In this document: piece after piece, positions 1 through 10,689 of the stretch
How the letters are laid out: every line of letters begins with the position of its first letter
Numbering within the stretch: position 1 is the first letter of the stretch
NCBI GenBank assembly: GCA_964016985.1
Contig: OZ024828.1
Coordinates: 31,015,129-31,079,128 of the forward strand
Length of the DNA: 64,000 nt
From: Anodontia alba
Lineage: Eukaryota > Mollusca > Bivalvia > Lucinida > Lucinidae
Direction of reading: 5' to 3'
Notes under the pieces: generated by a model
Database searches by the model: none
What the model was told of the DNA's origin: nothing
Seen by the model: only the letters and a program-made list of their open reading frames with translations
Program-made: the position numbers and the translations under genes

Positions 1-79
1 ATCAATAATTTTCTTGCAAAAAATACAAAAAACACGTGAATATTAGAAATGTATATTAACAAACACTTTCCTAATCGCT

Positions 80-592
80 ATAGTTTGGGCACGATCCCCT
101 GTTTACAGTATGTTTGAATCATAAATACATGTATTATAGACTGTTTAAAGTGTATATAATATGCGTTTCGGGATCGATCCCAAAATATTGAAGTCTATTG
201 AAATACCTTCCGATTAAAAGTTCATGTTTTGGGATCGATCCCAAATAGCAATTGTTTCAGCTTTTGATAAGGAATACATTTTATATTGTGTTAACCTTGC
301 TTTTGGGCACGATCCCAAAAATCATTTGTCGAAGTTCCTGAGATTTTGTTTGGGCACAATCCCAAATGATCATTTGGGACCGATCCCGAGAATAATTCAA
401 AGTTGCTTTCGGGCACGATCCCAAAACTTTCCTCGAGAACTTTTCAAACTAGTTTTGGGCATGATCCCCATTTTCGTTTTGTATCCATCCTGTGAAGTTT
501 TCAAATTAGTTTTGGGCAGGATCCCAACACAACTTCTTCGGTCTGTTCCTTTAACTTTACAAACTAACTTTTGTGCACAGTCCCAAACATTT
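80..592. promoter_or_regulatory. Cluster of ten quasi-palindromic TTTGGGNNCGATCCCAAA motifs
   Basis: About ten irregularly spaced copies of an 18-bp dyad begin near 86, 168, 228, 302, 348, 374, 410, 454, 510 and 570. The copy near 228 is the perfect palindrome TTTGGGATCGATCCCAAA. Others vary in the central bases (GCACGA, ACCGAT, GCATGA, GCAGGA). Spacing runs from about 26 to 80 bp, so this is not a simple tandem satellite. The arrangement resembles a clustered binding site for a dimeric DNA-binding protein, which is inference. A 147-codon open frame at 224-667 runs through the cluster and reads the motif as repeated LGxIP peptides. It is probably a by-product of the motif. The mirror copy is at 46045-46562. 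Confidence 0.6.
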
Positions 593-704
593 TCTTGGAT
601 AAGCACCAAAAACTTGAAGTTTTGGAACAAATTTTTGGACACTGTCGAAGGTCACTTCATCTTTTAATGTAGGAAAATTGTGGGTTTGCATTAATATACA
701 TTAT

Positions 705-1005
705 GTTTTGAGGATATATCCGTATTTTTGTTTCCGAACGATAACTTGAGTAAATATCAATGGATTTTCACCAAATTCGGTATGAACATTGATATTGTAA
801 AGATCTGGTTTGGGAATTTTAATAGACAAATTTCGTTATTTTTTGACAGATTTATATGCAAGCAGTACGTCCGTATTTTCATTTCCGGATGATAACTTAA
901 GTAAAATTCAATGAATTTTGGTGTGTGCATTGATATTGCGGAGGCCTGGTTTGGGGTTGCTGATGGGCAAATTTCGTCCATTTTTGACAGACTTATCTGC
1001 CTGAA
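705..1005 (+). repeat. Two-copy direct repeat of about 150 bp
   Basis: Two diverged tandem units each contain 'ccgtatttt(c/t)(a/g)tttcc', 'gataactt(g/a)agtaaa', 'cattgatattg', 'cctggtttggg' and 'caaatttcgt...ttttgacaga'. The mirror copy lies at about 45630-45925. A 74-codon frame on the minus strand is only the repeat read through. It has no recognisable protein motif. Confidence 0.7.
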
Positions 1006-1530
1006 ACATGATAGTGGCGGAGTATTATTATATCACGTTTTGTTGTTTATAAGTTCATCGCTATATAAATCGCTATATAAGTAGGTCCTGAATAAACGAG
1101 GGCATTTTGAAGTATGAAATCACTTATTTTTTTAATAATCCCTGTTCCATGCCAGTCCATTACCGTTAAAATTGATGATCACTATAAACAATAAGCTAAC
1201 AACATTCAGAAGTCGTTCCCCTTAAACTGCTCTAAGAAGGTTAATATGTTTTTTTGACTGCAGATTTTGCGGCTGCTCTCGACTAGCACTCGAAAAGCCG
1301 TTATTATTGGACGAGAGAGTACCAGTTCATTAGTTTTCAGGGGAATTTAAACCAGTTAAACCCATCACCACATTGTTGCAGCAATATGAATCGAAGTTTA
1401 TTCAACGTAATGGCGTCAACGTCTATTCAATGTTGTCGACATTAATTCGAATTTGTTCATAAATGCGTATCCACTGTGACTAAAGTATTGAGCTATTAAA
1501 ATAGCAAGAAATGCTCCTTCCTAGTACATT

Positions 1531-1662
1531 TTGCAAAGGTGTGTGTGTGTGTGTGTTTGTGTGTGTATGTGTGTGTGTGTGTGTGTGTTCAATTTTACAC
1601 ATGTGTGTGTGTGTGTGTGTGTGTGTGTTCAATTTTACACATGTGTGTGTGTTCAATTTTAT

Positions 1663-1702
<40 letters not shown>
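1531..1702. repeat. GT microsatellite, interrupted
   Basis: GT runs are separated by three short 'tcaattttacac' or 'tcaattttatac' spacers. The whole block is present reverse-complemented at 44939-45100 with different run lengths, as expected of slippage. The Val/Cys-rich and Thr/His-rich frames through it are artefacts. Confidence 0.95.
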
Positions 1703-1704
<2 letters not shown>

Positions 1705-1739
1705 ATGGTTAATGTAAATGAAGAATAACAAAACATGAA

Positions 1740-2620
1740 GTTATATGTGCTCTTATAACTTGATTATCAAGTCATCGACAGCATCGATAGTATTGTACAA
1801 ACAGAGGGCAAACGAAATTTCAATGCAGATTTAACATCTGTGTGCGATATGTAGGGCCCAGGCGTTAAATGTATCGTTCTTTCATTACGGAACTACATGT
1901 AGCAGTACACGCTATTCTAATAGCGTGGATGGAACAAATACATGTATGAACCACAGTGAAAGTAAGGGTGACAACTGAGATATTTAATTTTCCTTTTATC
2001 TATGTAACCTTTATTCAGTTACATCCAGGTTCCTCACCTATGGTTCAAAACATGTATGTGTTCCGTCCATGTGGATATTTTGTAACACCAAATGAATAAA
2101 CATTGGTAACCAGTTAATCACAGATAAAGCCATAATAAAGATAAAATGATTCAGAACCACAGCCAGCTATGTCAGATATTATAAAACACGCTTATTCGAT
2201 ATCATAGGGTCTTTATGGCTGTAATTTTCTCAAGAATAATAGCGATATCTTTCCTATTTCTGCTCAAAAGATACATTGTTGTTTCCAGGACCCACAATCT
2301 AAGTTTTAGAGCAGAATTAGAAGAATAACGTTTAAACCTTCTCACTTCAGTTTTACTATATAAAATTGTGCTGTGATGTCGCATAAGTGTGTTTTTGTGA
2401 AAACCCTGAATGCCCTTCTACACATATGATGCAGACATTGAATTTGGATGATCTGCCACATAAACACTATGTCGTATCAAGTTCCAACGAATGTAAAAAG
2501 TCAGTATGTATGAAAATTTAAAACTGGACATCTGTGGACTAAAAGGCAATGTTATTAATTTAGCATATTAATAGAAGAACAACTTTAGTCCATCTTACTG
2601 CAGATAGTATAGAAGCCTCT
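1740..2620. other. Left-arm sequence without a gene
   Basis: This is unique-looking AT-rich DNA conserved in the right arm (44040-44900). A 60-63-codon open frame occurs on the minus strand here (2202-2384) and on the plus strand in the mirror copy (44256-44447), but substitutions between the two include several amino-acid changes. I see no domain, splice pattern or RNA gene. Confidence 0.5.
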
Positions 2621-2639
2621 GTGACATTGTGTTTTTTGT

Positions 2640-3640
2640 AATGATGTTTGGACTTTTGTGGCTTTAATTTGTGACTTGTGTATTTTGACATTTTAATTTT
2701 GCGTTCTGCGTGTAGAAGTATAGAATTTTGAAAAAAAAAAAAAAAAAAAAAAAAAAAGCTTTAAGGTTATCTTGGTTACAATGCGAAATAATCGAGAAAT
2801 GCACATTTACTTTCAAAGAATTACCAAAAAAAAGTTGCTATAATATACCATTAGTACTAGCGTATAAGTATACAGTAGCTTCTTAATTATCTTTTCCTTT
2901 TTTTTTTCGAAAAACCTAACATAAAACTGAAAACACAAATTTAAAGCTAAAGTCAAAATACCAAACGAAACCCAAACCCCAGATTATCTTTGTTCGATAG
3001 GCTAGTGCAATATGGTTCATACGTCAGGAGTATAAGTAGAAGACGTTATTCATATTATCAGCTAATTGTTCCAGCTAATAACAGTAACAGTAATGGTTCA
3101 GCTTTGGTGTGATGATTTACGGCGACGACCAGATTACCTGAAAAACTTGGCTTCTATTTATACCCCTGACGTACAAACCATATTGCACTAGCCCATCGTA
3201 CAAAGATAATTCAGGTACCATGAGAGAAATAAACATTTCTGAATTTCATGATTTGTATTTTGAGTTTTGTGTTTTTTTTTTTTTTTTTGTTGTTGTTTTT
3301 TTTTTATTTCTTTCTTTTATGTTTTTGGGTTCTGTGTTTCTCTTGTTCTTTTGTTTGAAACAAAATGCTAGTGAATAGTCGTGCGTCCTACTAATAATGT
3401 GACGTATGTCACGAGAGCCATTTTTGTTGCTCATTTTTTTTTTTTTTTTTTTTTTTTTTTTGAAAATAAAAGCATGTGTCTGCAATATTTACTTTATAAG
3501 AAAGGTAAAATCAAGGCCAACATTTTCTTTTCAAAATCCAAAAGATTTATTCATAAATGCAGCGAAAACTCAAAACTCAATAGTCAAAACACACAAGTTA
3601 TAGACGCAAAAGTCAACACAGCATTTCACATAACAGAAAT
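2640..3640. repeat. Nested foldback element inside the arm
   Basis: Two sub-arms fold on each other. An inner pair at about 2983-3053 and 3150-3218 shares 'atctttgt(t/a)cgat(a/g)gg' and 'ctagtgcaatatggtt'. An outer, weaker pair at about 2650-2735 and 3520-3635 shares 'acttgtgt(a/g)ttttgac'. T and A runs of about 20-30 bases lie within it (2733-2757, 3435-3461). The equivalent in the right arm is at about 43010-43990. The structure resembles a non-autonomous foldback or MITE-like element. I found no coding potential and no assignable superfamily. Confidence 0.55.
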
Positions 3641-3672
3641 GCCACATACAGGCGTCCGTAAGATAGACGCCA

Positions 3673-4049
3673 TCTTTTTTTATTTGGGTTTTTCGGCCTA
3701 TTTCACTTATATCGAGCCGATCGTTCATCAAAGGTGGTTGAAAACCGGAGAACCCGGGGTAAAAACCACCTTACCATTCGGAAGCATAACTTGGCTTTCC
3801 CACGTGACTTGAGCGAGGCTCGAACCACAGCGGTGAGAAACCTAATGGATTAAGAGTCAACTCTCTTATCCACTAGGCTACGGGGCTCCACAGGTGGTTG
3901 AAAACCGGAGAACCCGGGGTAAAAACCACCTTACCATTCGGAAGCATAACTTGGCTTTCCCACGTGACCTGAGTGAGGCTCGAACCACAGCGGTGAGAAA
4001 CCTAATGGATTAAGAGTCAACTCTCTTATCCACTAGGCTACGGGGCTCC
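3673..4049 (-). mobile_element. tRNA-derived SINE with internal tandem duplication
   Basis: Read on the minus strand, the head from 4049 begins GGAGCCCC and contains an A-box-like segment (TAGCCTAGTGGATAAGAG), a loop with CTT at the anticodon position, and a B-box (GGTTCGAGCCTC). This resembles a tRNA-Lys. A non-tRNA body follows, ending in a T-rich tail at 3673-3690. A 13-bp target duplication with one mismatch flanks it (3660-3672 and 4052-4064, AAGATAGACGYCA). Head and body are duplicated in tandem (3733-3890 and 3891-4049), giving two heads. The right-arm copy has a single head, so the duplication is specific to this arm. The acceptor stem and body show it is a retroposon, not a functional tRNA. 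Confidence 0.8.
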
Positions 4050-4103
4050 ACAAGATAGACGTCAAACTAAACTGAATATCTGATACTACAGATTCCAACT
4101 ATC

Positions 4104-4345
4104 TAGTGGTGTGGTGAATGCCAGAATAGTTCCCGGCATTCAGCCGGGAAATACTTTGTGAAACCACTGCGACTCGGAAGTCGAGAGTCAAAATATATAC
4201 ACATTTCGACGCAGGAGTCATTGAACATATCTTTATCACTTGACATTTTTGCTAGCGCCGTCAGAGTGATTATACCTGTGCTGCAGAGGTATCTACTTTG
4301 TCGCGAACTAGAGGCTCTACCGACTGAGCTATTCAGGCGTCCCAT
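4104..4345 (-). mobile_element. Second tRNA-derived SINE family
   Basis: On the minus strand the head from 4345 reads GGGACGCCTGAATAGCTCAG and contains an A-box (TAGCTCAGTCGGTAGAGC). About 45 bp later there is a degenerate B-box (GGTATAATCACTC). The body includes a short hairpin around 'ccggctgaatgccgg' near 4130-4150. The mirror copy is at 42455-42695. The weak B-box and non-tRNA body rule out a working tRNA gene. I did not identify a target duplication. Confidence 0.65.
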
Positions 4346-4374
4346 TATGAGATCAAAACTATAGCATACCTTTT

Positions 4375-5150
4375 TACTATTTATTCTATAAATCAGATTG
4401 CTGATTTAATATATCATATATCAGATATCTTATACAATGTATAAGATATCTGATATAGTCTATCAGATATCTTATATAAATAAGATATATATTGACATTT
4501 AAGATATCTTATATGCTATATGAGATACCTGATAACGTATATAAGATACCTCATATAGGATATAAAATTATTATTTACCAAAGAAGATACTCATTTATTC
4601 CATTTAATAAGATGTCTTATTAAGTATATCAGATATCTTTATTAGTATATCAGACATCTATATAAAGATATAATATCTTATTTAACAAATAAGATATCTT
4701 ATATGGTAAATAAGAGATCTTATTTGTAGAATTAAAATGATACCTAATATCATTTATCTGATATCTTATATAGGATATAAGGTATCTAATATAGGATATA
4801 AGATATCTGATATACTAATTCTGATATCTTATATCCTATATAAGATATCTGATATAATATATGATAAATGCTTAAACGGCTTACTAAAACGGCTTCCCAG
4901 ACAGCAGTTTTTCTATTTATTCTCTAAATCAGATATCTGATTTAATATAGTAGATATGTTATATATCAGATATCTGATATATATTAGATATCTTATATGT
5001 TAGTTAAGATATCTTATATGCTATATAAGATATCTGAATATCTTAAATAGGATATAAGATATCTTATTTACTAAAGAAGATAAAAGATAAAGAAGATATA
5101 TCTTATATCCTATATAAGTTATCTGATATAATATATATCTTCATAGCATA
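4375..5150. repeat. GATATC-rich palindromic satellite (left)
   Basis: About 770 bp is made almost wholly of variants of 'agatatcttatat' and 'agatatctgatata', with dozens of GATATC or AGATATCT cores. Units are irregular (roughly 18-40 bp) and many are self-complementary, so the strand could fold into many cruciforms. The open frame at 4737-4940 is an artefact of the repeat. The mirror array is at 41640-42420. Confidence 0.9.
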
Positions 5151-5697
5151 ATAAATAGTAAAACAGCTTGCCATACAAAACGGTACAATTTCGCAAGTAG
5201 TAAAATGTTTATTTCATTTAGTTAGGTATCATGTTGACAGTCAAAAATGTGATTGTATGCTTTACAGGTAGTCCTTTTATATACTTGAAGTACTAATCAA
5301 ATGCAACGTTTATGTCTTTTAAAAACAAAATTCTGATCTAAATTTAGCAATGGTCAGTAGAAATTGAAGTTCTGATATTTAATTGCGTCCATTAAATTCT
5401 ACATGACATAGCCGTTTTACAAAATTATTTCCAGGTTTGTCAGTTTCGAGCCCACCTGTGGTGATGCAATGTCTTTCATCCATTATCATCCTTTGGTACT
5501 TATTGGAATCTAGCACCATTTTACATATTAAAGAAGGCTTCGAATCTGGTCTTGTATCAAAGATGGCTTCTAAACCAAGTTCTTTGCAAGCAATGTAGAG
5601 TCACAATGTGCTCCTTAAAACAATATACTACGTCGAGGACACACGGCATGTAATCATATCATGGTAGCGTATGGATACTCATCAGCTAGGGGACATA
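5151..5697 (+). other. Left-arm sequence, no gene seen
   Basis: The stretch aligns to 41095-41640 in reverse and is otherwise ordinary AT-rich DNA. No frame, RNA or repeat is recognisable. Its end at 5692-5698 is the target site of the 1.5-kb element that follows. Confidence 0.5.
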
Positions 5698-7241
5698 TAT
5701 CGAAGCGTATTGGTATCCCCCATATATTTTTTTCTCGTGGCATTTTTTTTTTTTTTTTTTTTTTGTCATGAAAATGCAAAAGTATCGAGGTTTTACTTAA
5801 TACTTTTTTCCATAAAAGTTAGATGAAAACAATGTTTTCACGTGTTAATTATTTCATTTTAATTTTATTTCGTTATAGATATTCTCGTAATTAAATAAAA
5901 ACGACAACATTATGTGGTAATCTGTATTGTTTGAATATTTTGTACTGCACATTACAACATATGTTTTACGAAACAACGCTATGTTTTTGCGGAACTGAAG
6001 TTAAAGATCTTGATATCTGTTTTGTTTTATCGCCATACGCACGATCAAAAATCAAAAGCGGAACACTGACATTATTTGCCAATCAAAAGAGGCTACCTGG
6101 GGGACCGAATGCTTAGTGTCGGCGAGAAAATCCTGCAAGTGTCCCAGTACCCCAAGTAATTTAAGCGGTCTCATCTATTGCCGTATACATTTGTTGTGGC
6201 TCAGCTCTACTAAATGGTTTCTCTCTTCCTCAGTATCAAGTTTTAGCCGGTGTAACAGTTTATCTTGCCCAAGCCCCACACCAAACCCGGGCCGCTTATC
6301 TCCCGGGGGCAAGATAACCCGGGGTATCTTGCCCCCTTACCATGAGCAGCTTGCTCCGCCCCCGCCCCCTTCCCCCTCCCCTCCCCCCACACATACACAG
6401 GAAAACCTCGCAAACTCAGTTCAAAACAATATTTATATGTCAGGTGTTCTCGGGTGGGAACAAGCTCCTCAGGCCAGGGTAGCTTCACCCCTGGGGAGGG
6501 GTCAAGCTGCCCAGGGTGAGGGGCATACCCCGGGGTATCTTCACCCCGGAGGGGAGACAAACTGCACAAAGGCAGCTTCACTCCCCGTGTGGGGAGAGGG
6601 GAGGGGCAAGCTACCCAGAATTCAAGAGAAACCGGTACACCGGTTCGGTATGTTTATTTGTACACATTGTAGCTTGGTACACGCGAGGGTACATGTACAT
6701 TTTTACATCTTAATTTTGAAAAAGGGATAATCATTCGGCCGACTTGTTCATAAAAATTGTGTATATGTATTTCAAAGCAAGGTTGAGCATGTGTGCCAGA
6801 CATTTTTCTTTCCGTTATGGTGACTGAGTACCGATAAAAACCCCGTGTCTTTTAATTGCTTTTTAATCTATTTTGTTCGGCCAAGTTTTCCCTTCAGTGG
6901 CCTATGTGACATTACTTATTCCTGCTAATAGATATTATGACGACAAAATGGTCTGCGATAATGAAATAACTCTTTGAAGTGCACGAAAAAACCTACTGGT
7001 ATTGCGTATAAAAATACAGCTTGATAAACATTCTACGTAGTAAAGAAAATGTCATACACGATCAAATATTTCGTGAACAATATACAGATATGTAGCGAAT
7101 ACGATATGTTATAACATTATCATATTGACTTATCACGATTTGTCGACAATATTTTATCGCCATATCATGTTATTATTATGTTTCTCTACATAAATTTATG
7201 TTGTGAAAAAAATATAAGAGGGGTACCAATACGCTTCCATA
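5698..7241. mobile_element. 1.5-kb TIR element, copy 1 (non-autonomous)
   Basis: Terminal inverted repeats of about 20 bp (consensus TATSGAAGCGTATTGGTAYC) begin at 5698 and end at 7241. Flanking 'gacata(t)' duplicates at 5692 and 7242 form a 6-7-bp target duplication. The right arm has the empty site (reverse complement of 'ggggacatattgttt' near 41090), which proves insertion. The interior has a poly(T), an AT-rich half, and a G/C-rich middle (6240-6620) of interlocking hairpins built from 'ccccggggtatctt' and 'ggggcaagctaccc'. The 204-codon frame at 6116-6730 is a Pro/Gly-rich reading of that middle and does not hold up in copy 2. I see no transposase, so it must be mobilised in trans. Superfamily unassigned. 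Confidence 0.88.
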
Positions 7242-7247
7242 GACATA

Positions 7248-8458
7248 TTGTTTAAGTAGCATGCATAATAGACCCAAATATATGCAAAGAACGCAAAATC
7301 TTCCTCGAGAGAGCACAATGTAGACGGAGCACAATTTGGCTCTATTAGACACATAATTGGTATATTGTTTGTATACTAGTCTAAGCCAAAGTAAACATCT
7401 TATGGCGGGGCAGCTGATGAATTTAACCACAATTTTCCTGGGCTAATTTAGGTTGTCTAAGCGGATAACCAGCACTCAGTACCCATCATTTCCCAAGCCA
7501 CGAGCATCTGCAAGACTTGCTAGAAGGACGTATAATAATTCATGATTTCAAAGTAAGGAAGTTGCCGAACCAGATGATCGAACCACACATCGATTCGCAG
7601 AACGTACGTAGGTATGATAGGTAAAACAAGGATGCGTATCTGCCGCCTTTCTGAATATTCACTGAAAGATGTCACGGTATTTCAGTTTCTCTTCTTCAGT
7701 CGGATTTCGTTTGCCTTTCTTCCAAGGATATTTTTCTCCCACAAAACACGAAGGTCGCATGGTGAGCTGAAAAAAACGAATGACACAGTTTTAAAGTGTA
7801 GATTGAATTCAAAAGATACAAACAATAAACATTACTTGTAGCAATAAAAATTGAGCCGTGTCACAGGAAACCAGCCGTTATTGCATAAGCGTACAGCATA
7901 GGTTCTGGCGAGACGGCACTTCCGCGCCGTCTCGCCTGAATCTGCGCTATTCAGCAATATAAACTGCAGGCAAAGGGCACTATTCGCTCAAATAATCACA
8001 ATATTAGACTCACTAAGGGCCTGAGAATGTGCACTGAAACATTGGAAGATAGATGGCAATTATTTTACTGATCCTAGATAACTATATATTAAAGTAAATG
8101 TTTAATGTTGAAGCTCACAGAATTTTGCATAATTGAGTCAAATAATGTGCAGCTACTCTATAAAATGCTTTACGTATCTATTTGATTAGACAGTAGTTTC
8201 TACATTCGGCTAGTACAAACACCTTTTGTATGCCTTCGCACCGTATGACTTATTTTGAAATAGCCATGGCTTCTTTAAGTACTCAACACAAATAAACATC
8301 AAACTATTCATCTGTTTTAACACATAATTATTGATACGTGTTAAAACAACAACATTAATTAAGCTTTAAAATCGAAACCACTGTTTTAAAAATTACATTC
8401 ATTTGATTTGTGCATTAATCATGCAAATCTGGTTAAGTTTAAAAGTTCCGTCTGCTAG
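7248..8458 (+). other. Inner part of left arm with a GC hairpin
   Basis: It aligns to 39105-41100 reversed. A short GC-rich stem lies at 7905-7935 ('ggcgagacggc' against 'gccgtctcgcc') and in the right arm at about 40405-40440. An 84-codon minus frame (7176-7430) and a 65-codon plus frame at 40914-41111 are mirror relatives but differ at their ends by frameshift and stop changes, so I do not call a gene. Confidence 0.5.
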
Positions 8459-9950
8459 CTATGGAAGCGTATTGGTACCTCCCATATACTTTTTTCTCGT
8501 GGCAATATTTTTGTCATGAAAATGCAAAAATATCGAGTTTTCACGTGTTCATTAGTTCATTTTAATTTTATTTCGTTATAGATATTCTCGTAATTTTATA
8601 AAAACTCAACATTATGTGGTAATCTGTATTGTTTGAATATTTTGTAATGCATATTACAACATATATTTTACGAAACAATGCTATGTTTTTTGCGGAACTG
8701 AAGTTAAAGATCTTGATATCTGTATTGTTTTATCGCCATATGCACGATCAAAAATCAAAAGCGGAACACTGACGTCATTTGTCAATCAAAAGAGGCTACT
8801 AGGGGGACCGAATGCTTAGTGTCGGCGAGAAAATCCTGCAAGTGTCCCGACACCCCAAGTAATTTAAGCGGTCTCATCTATTGCGGTACATTAGTTGCGG
8901 CTCAGCTCTGTTAAATGGCTTGTCTCTTCGTCAGTATCAAGTTTTAGCCGTTCTTGCCCCACCTCACACTACCCGGGCAGCGTGTCCCCCGGGGGTAAGA
9001 TAACCTAGGGTATCTTGCCCCCTACCCTGGGCAGTTCCCCCCCCCCTCCCCCATTGCCCCCAACACACACTCACACCAGGAAAACCTTGCAAACTCAGTA
9101 CAAATTTATAACGCTCAATTATCAAAACAGTACTAGTTTTCATTATTTTTTTTCTTTCCGCATTAAGTTCTGTCAGGTGTTCTGGGATGGGAGCAAACTC
9201 CACAGGCCAGGGTATCTTCACCCCCCTGGGCGGAGGGGTCAAGCTGCTCATGGTGAGGGGCATTCCCCGGGATATCTTCATCCCGGAGGGGAGACAAACT
9301 GCACAAAGGCAGCTTCACTCCCCCTGTGAGGAGTGGGAGGGGCAAGCTACCCAGGATTCAAGATAAATCGGTACACCGGTTCGGTATAATTATTTGTACA
9401 CATTGTATCTTGTACACGCGAGGGTACACGTACATTTTTACATCTTAGTTTTGAGAAAGGGATAATCATTCGGCCAACTTCTTCATAAAAATTGTGTATA
9501 TGTATTTCAAAGCAAGGTTTAGCATGTGTGCTAGACATTTTTCTTTCCGATATGGTGACTGAGTACCGATGAAACCCCCGTTTCTTTTGACCTATTTTGT
9601 TCGGCCGTTTTCCCTCTAGTGGCCTATGTGACGTCACTTATTCCAGTCAATAGATATTATGACGACAAAATGGTCTGCGACAATGAAATAACTCTTTGAA
9701 GCGCACGAAAAAACCTATTGGTATAGCGTATAAAAATACAACGTGATAAAATTTCTATGTAGTAAAGAGAATGTCATACACGATCAAATATTCCGTGAAC
9801 AATATACAGATATGTAGCGAATACGATATGTAATAACACTATAACATAAAATTTTGTCGCCATATCATGATATTATTATGTTTCTTTACATAGATTTAAG
9901 TTGTGAAAAAATATAAGGGGGGTGGGGGGGAGGGTGCCATTACGCTTCCA
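8459..9950. mobile_element. 1.5-kb TIR element, copy 2, at the arm boundary
   Basis: It is a direct-orientation relative of 5698-7241. It has the same termini (TATGGAAGCGTATTGG at the left, CGCTTCCATA at the right), the same internal order and the same G/C-rich hairpin core (8950-9350). It differs by small indels and lacks long open frames. No target duplication is visible: the left flank is 'gtctgctagc' and the right flank 'tttacaac'. The left flank is the last sequence shared with the right arm and the right flank is not shared, so the element marks the breakpoint. Confidence 0.85.
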
Positions 9951-9951
9951 T

Positions 9952-10217
9952 ATTTACAACTCAAAGCTCGCTTTTCGTAACTGGAAACTCGCTTTTTATA
10001 ACTCGAAACTCGCTTTTTACAACTCGAAACTCGCTTTTCATAACTCGAAACTCGCTTTTCATAACTACTCGCTTTTCATAACTCGAAACTCGCTTTTCTC
10101 AACTCGAAACTCGCTTTTAACAACTCGAAAGTCGCTTTTCTCAACTCGAAACTCGCTTTTTACAACTCGAAACTCGCTTTTTACAACTCGAAACTCGCTT
10201 TTCTCAACTCGAAACTG
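9952..10217 (+). repeat. 21-bp minisatellite (AACTCGAAACTCGCTTTT)
   Basis: About twelve tandem copies of a 21-bp unit 'aactcgaaactcgctttt' plus 'tac', 'cat' or 'ctc', with one shortened unit near 10062. It begins directly after the right end of the TIR element. The open frame at 9922-10335 repeats a short Asn-Ser-Leu motif. That is the satellite read as protein. Confidence 0.95.
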
Positions 10218-10685
10218 TAAAAAAAGAACTCATCATAATGACGATATTCCTAATGTATTGTACATATATAAGCAAAAGACCATATGTTCTATCAAGACAT
10301 TTATATACGCATGTGTTTGCACAAATACTGATTAAAATGTACCAGTGCAAAGATACGTCATTTTTATTAGTCTGTTTTTCCGAGACACATTTAAATACCT
10401 GTGTGAAATTTCTTCCTTTGATAACTTGCTACAAGAAAGTTATGTATATATGTAATAGTTGTCTTCTTGTTTGTTTTCTTTCTGTTTCTCACTCATATGC
10501 CATATAATATGCGACCTGAGATTGTAGAACAGAACATAATTTTATTACAAAATTCATGTCACATAATCATACGAGTATGCCATACAGCTATATTCTGTTC
10601 TGGCTATATAGAGGTTTCGTGTACATGAGAGGAAAATGAATTCTTCAAAAGACTGCTGATAAATGACGTATTAAGCGAATGCCTA
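10218..10685. other. No gene or repeat recognised
   Basis: AT-rich spacer between the minisatellite and the satellite array. Frames of 89 codons or less overlap the minisatellite tail or have no recognisable motif. Confidence 0.4.
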
Positions 10686-10689
10686 CCTA

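Larger units (their letters stand above)
1..8458 (+). repeat. Left arm of giant inverted repeat
   Basis: The segment reappears reverse-complemented at 39105-46636, with blocks in mirror order: motif cluster 80-592 with 46045-46562, microsatellite 1531-1702 with 44939-45100, SINEs 3673-4345 with 42455-42980, GATATC satellite 4375-5150 with 41640-42420, and flank 7248-8413 with 39362-41100. In one 444-bp block (224-667) I found about four to five substitutions between arms. The left arm is interrupted by an element at 5698-7241 that the right arm lacks. The window starts inside the arm, so its outer end is unknown. The inner end coincides with the left end of the element at 8459. No arm-specific gene is visible. 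It could be an inverted segmental duplication, long TIRs of a huge element, or two opposite insertions of one repeat family. Confidence 0.93.

Noticed and set aside
1480..1731. Open frames of His/Thr or Val/Cys through GT/CA runs (also 15423-15685, 17869-18115, 44907-45197)
   Set aside because: Dinucleotide repeats are open in several frames by composition. Run lengths differ between the two arms, so no protein is conserved.
2202..2384. Short gene conserved between arms (mirror 44256-44447)
   Set aside because: Similarity is explained by arm homology; several non-silent changes, and no domain or start context.
3833..4345. Functional tRNA genes (Lys-like and another)
   Set aside because: A- and B-box sequences are present but the heads run into SINE bodies, stems are imperfect, and one has flanking target duplications.
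6116..6730. 204-codon frame in the 1.5-kb TIR element
   Set aside because: It reads a Pro/Gly-rich hairpin core. The equivalent frame in the copy at 8459-9950 is broken, and no transposase motif is present.
9952..10217. CRISPR-like array
   Set aside because: The 21-bp units are contiguous with no unique spacers, and the genome is eukaryotic. It is a minisatellite.
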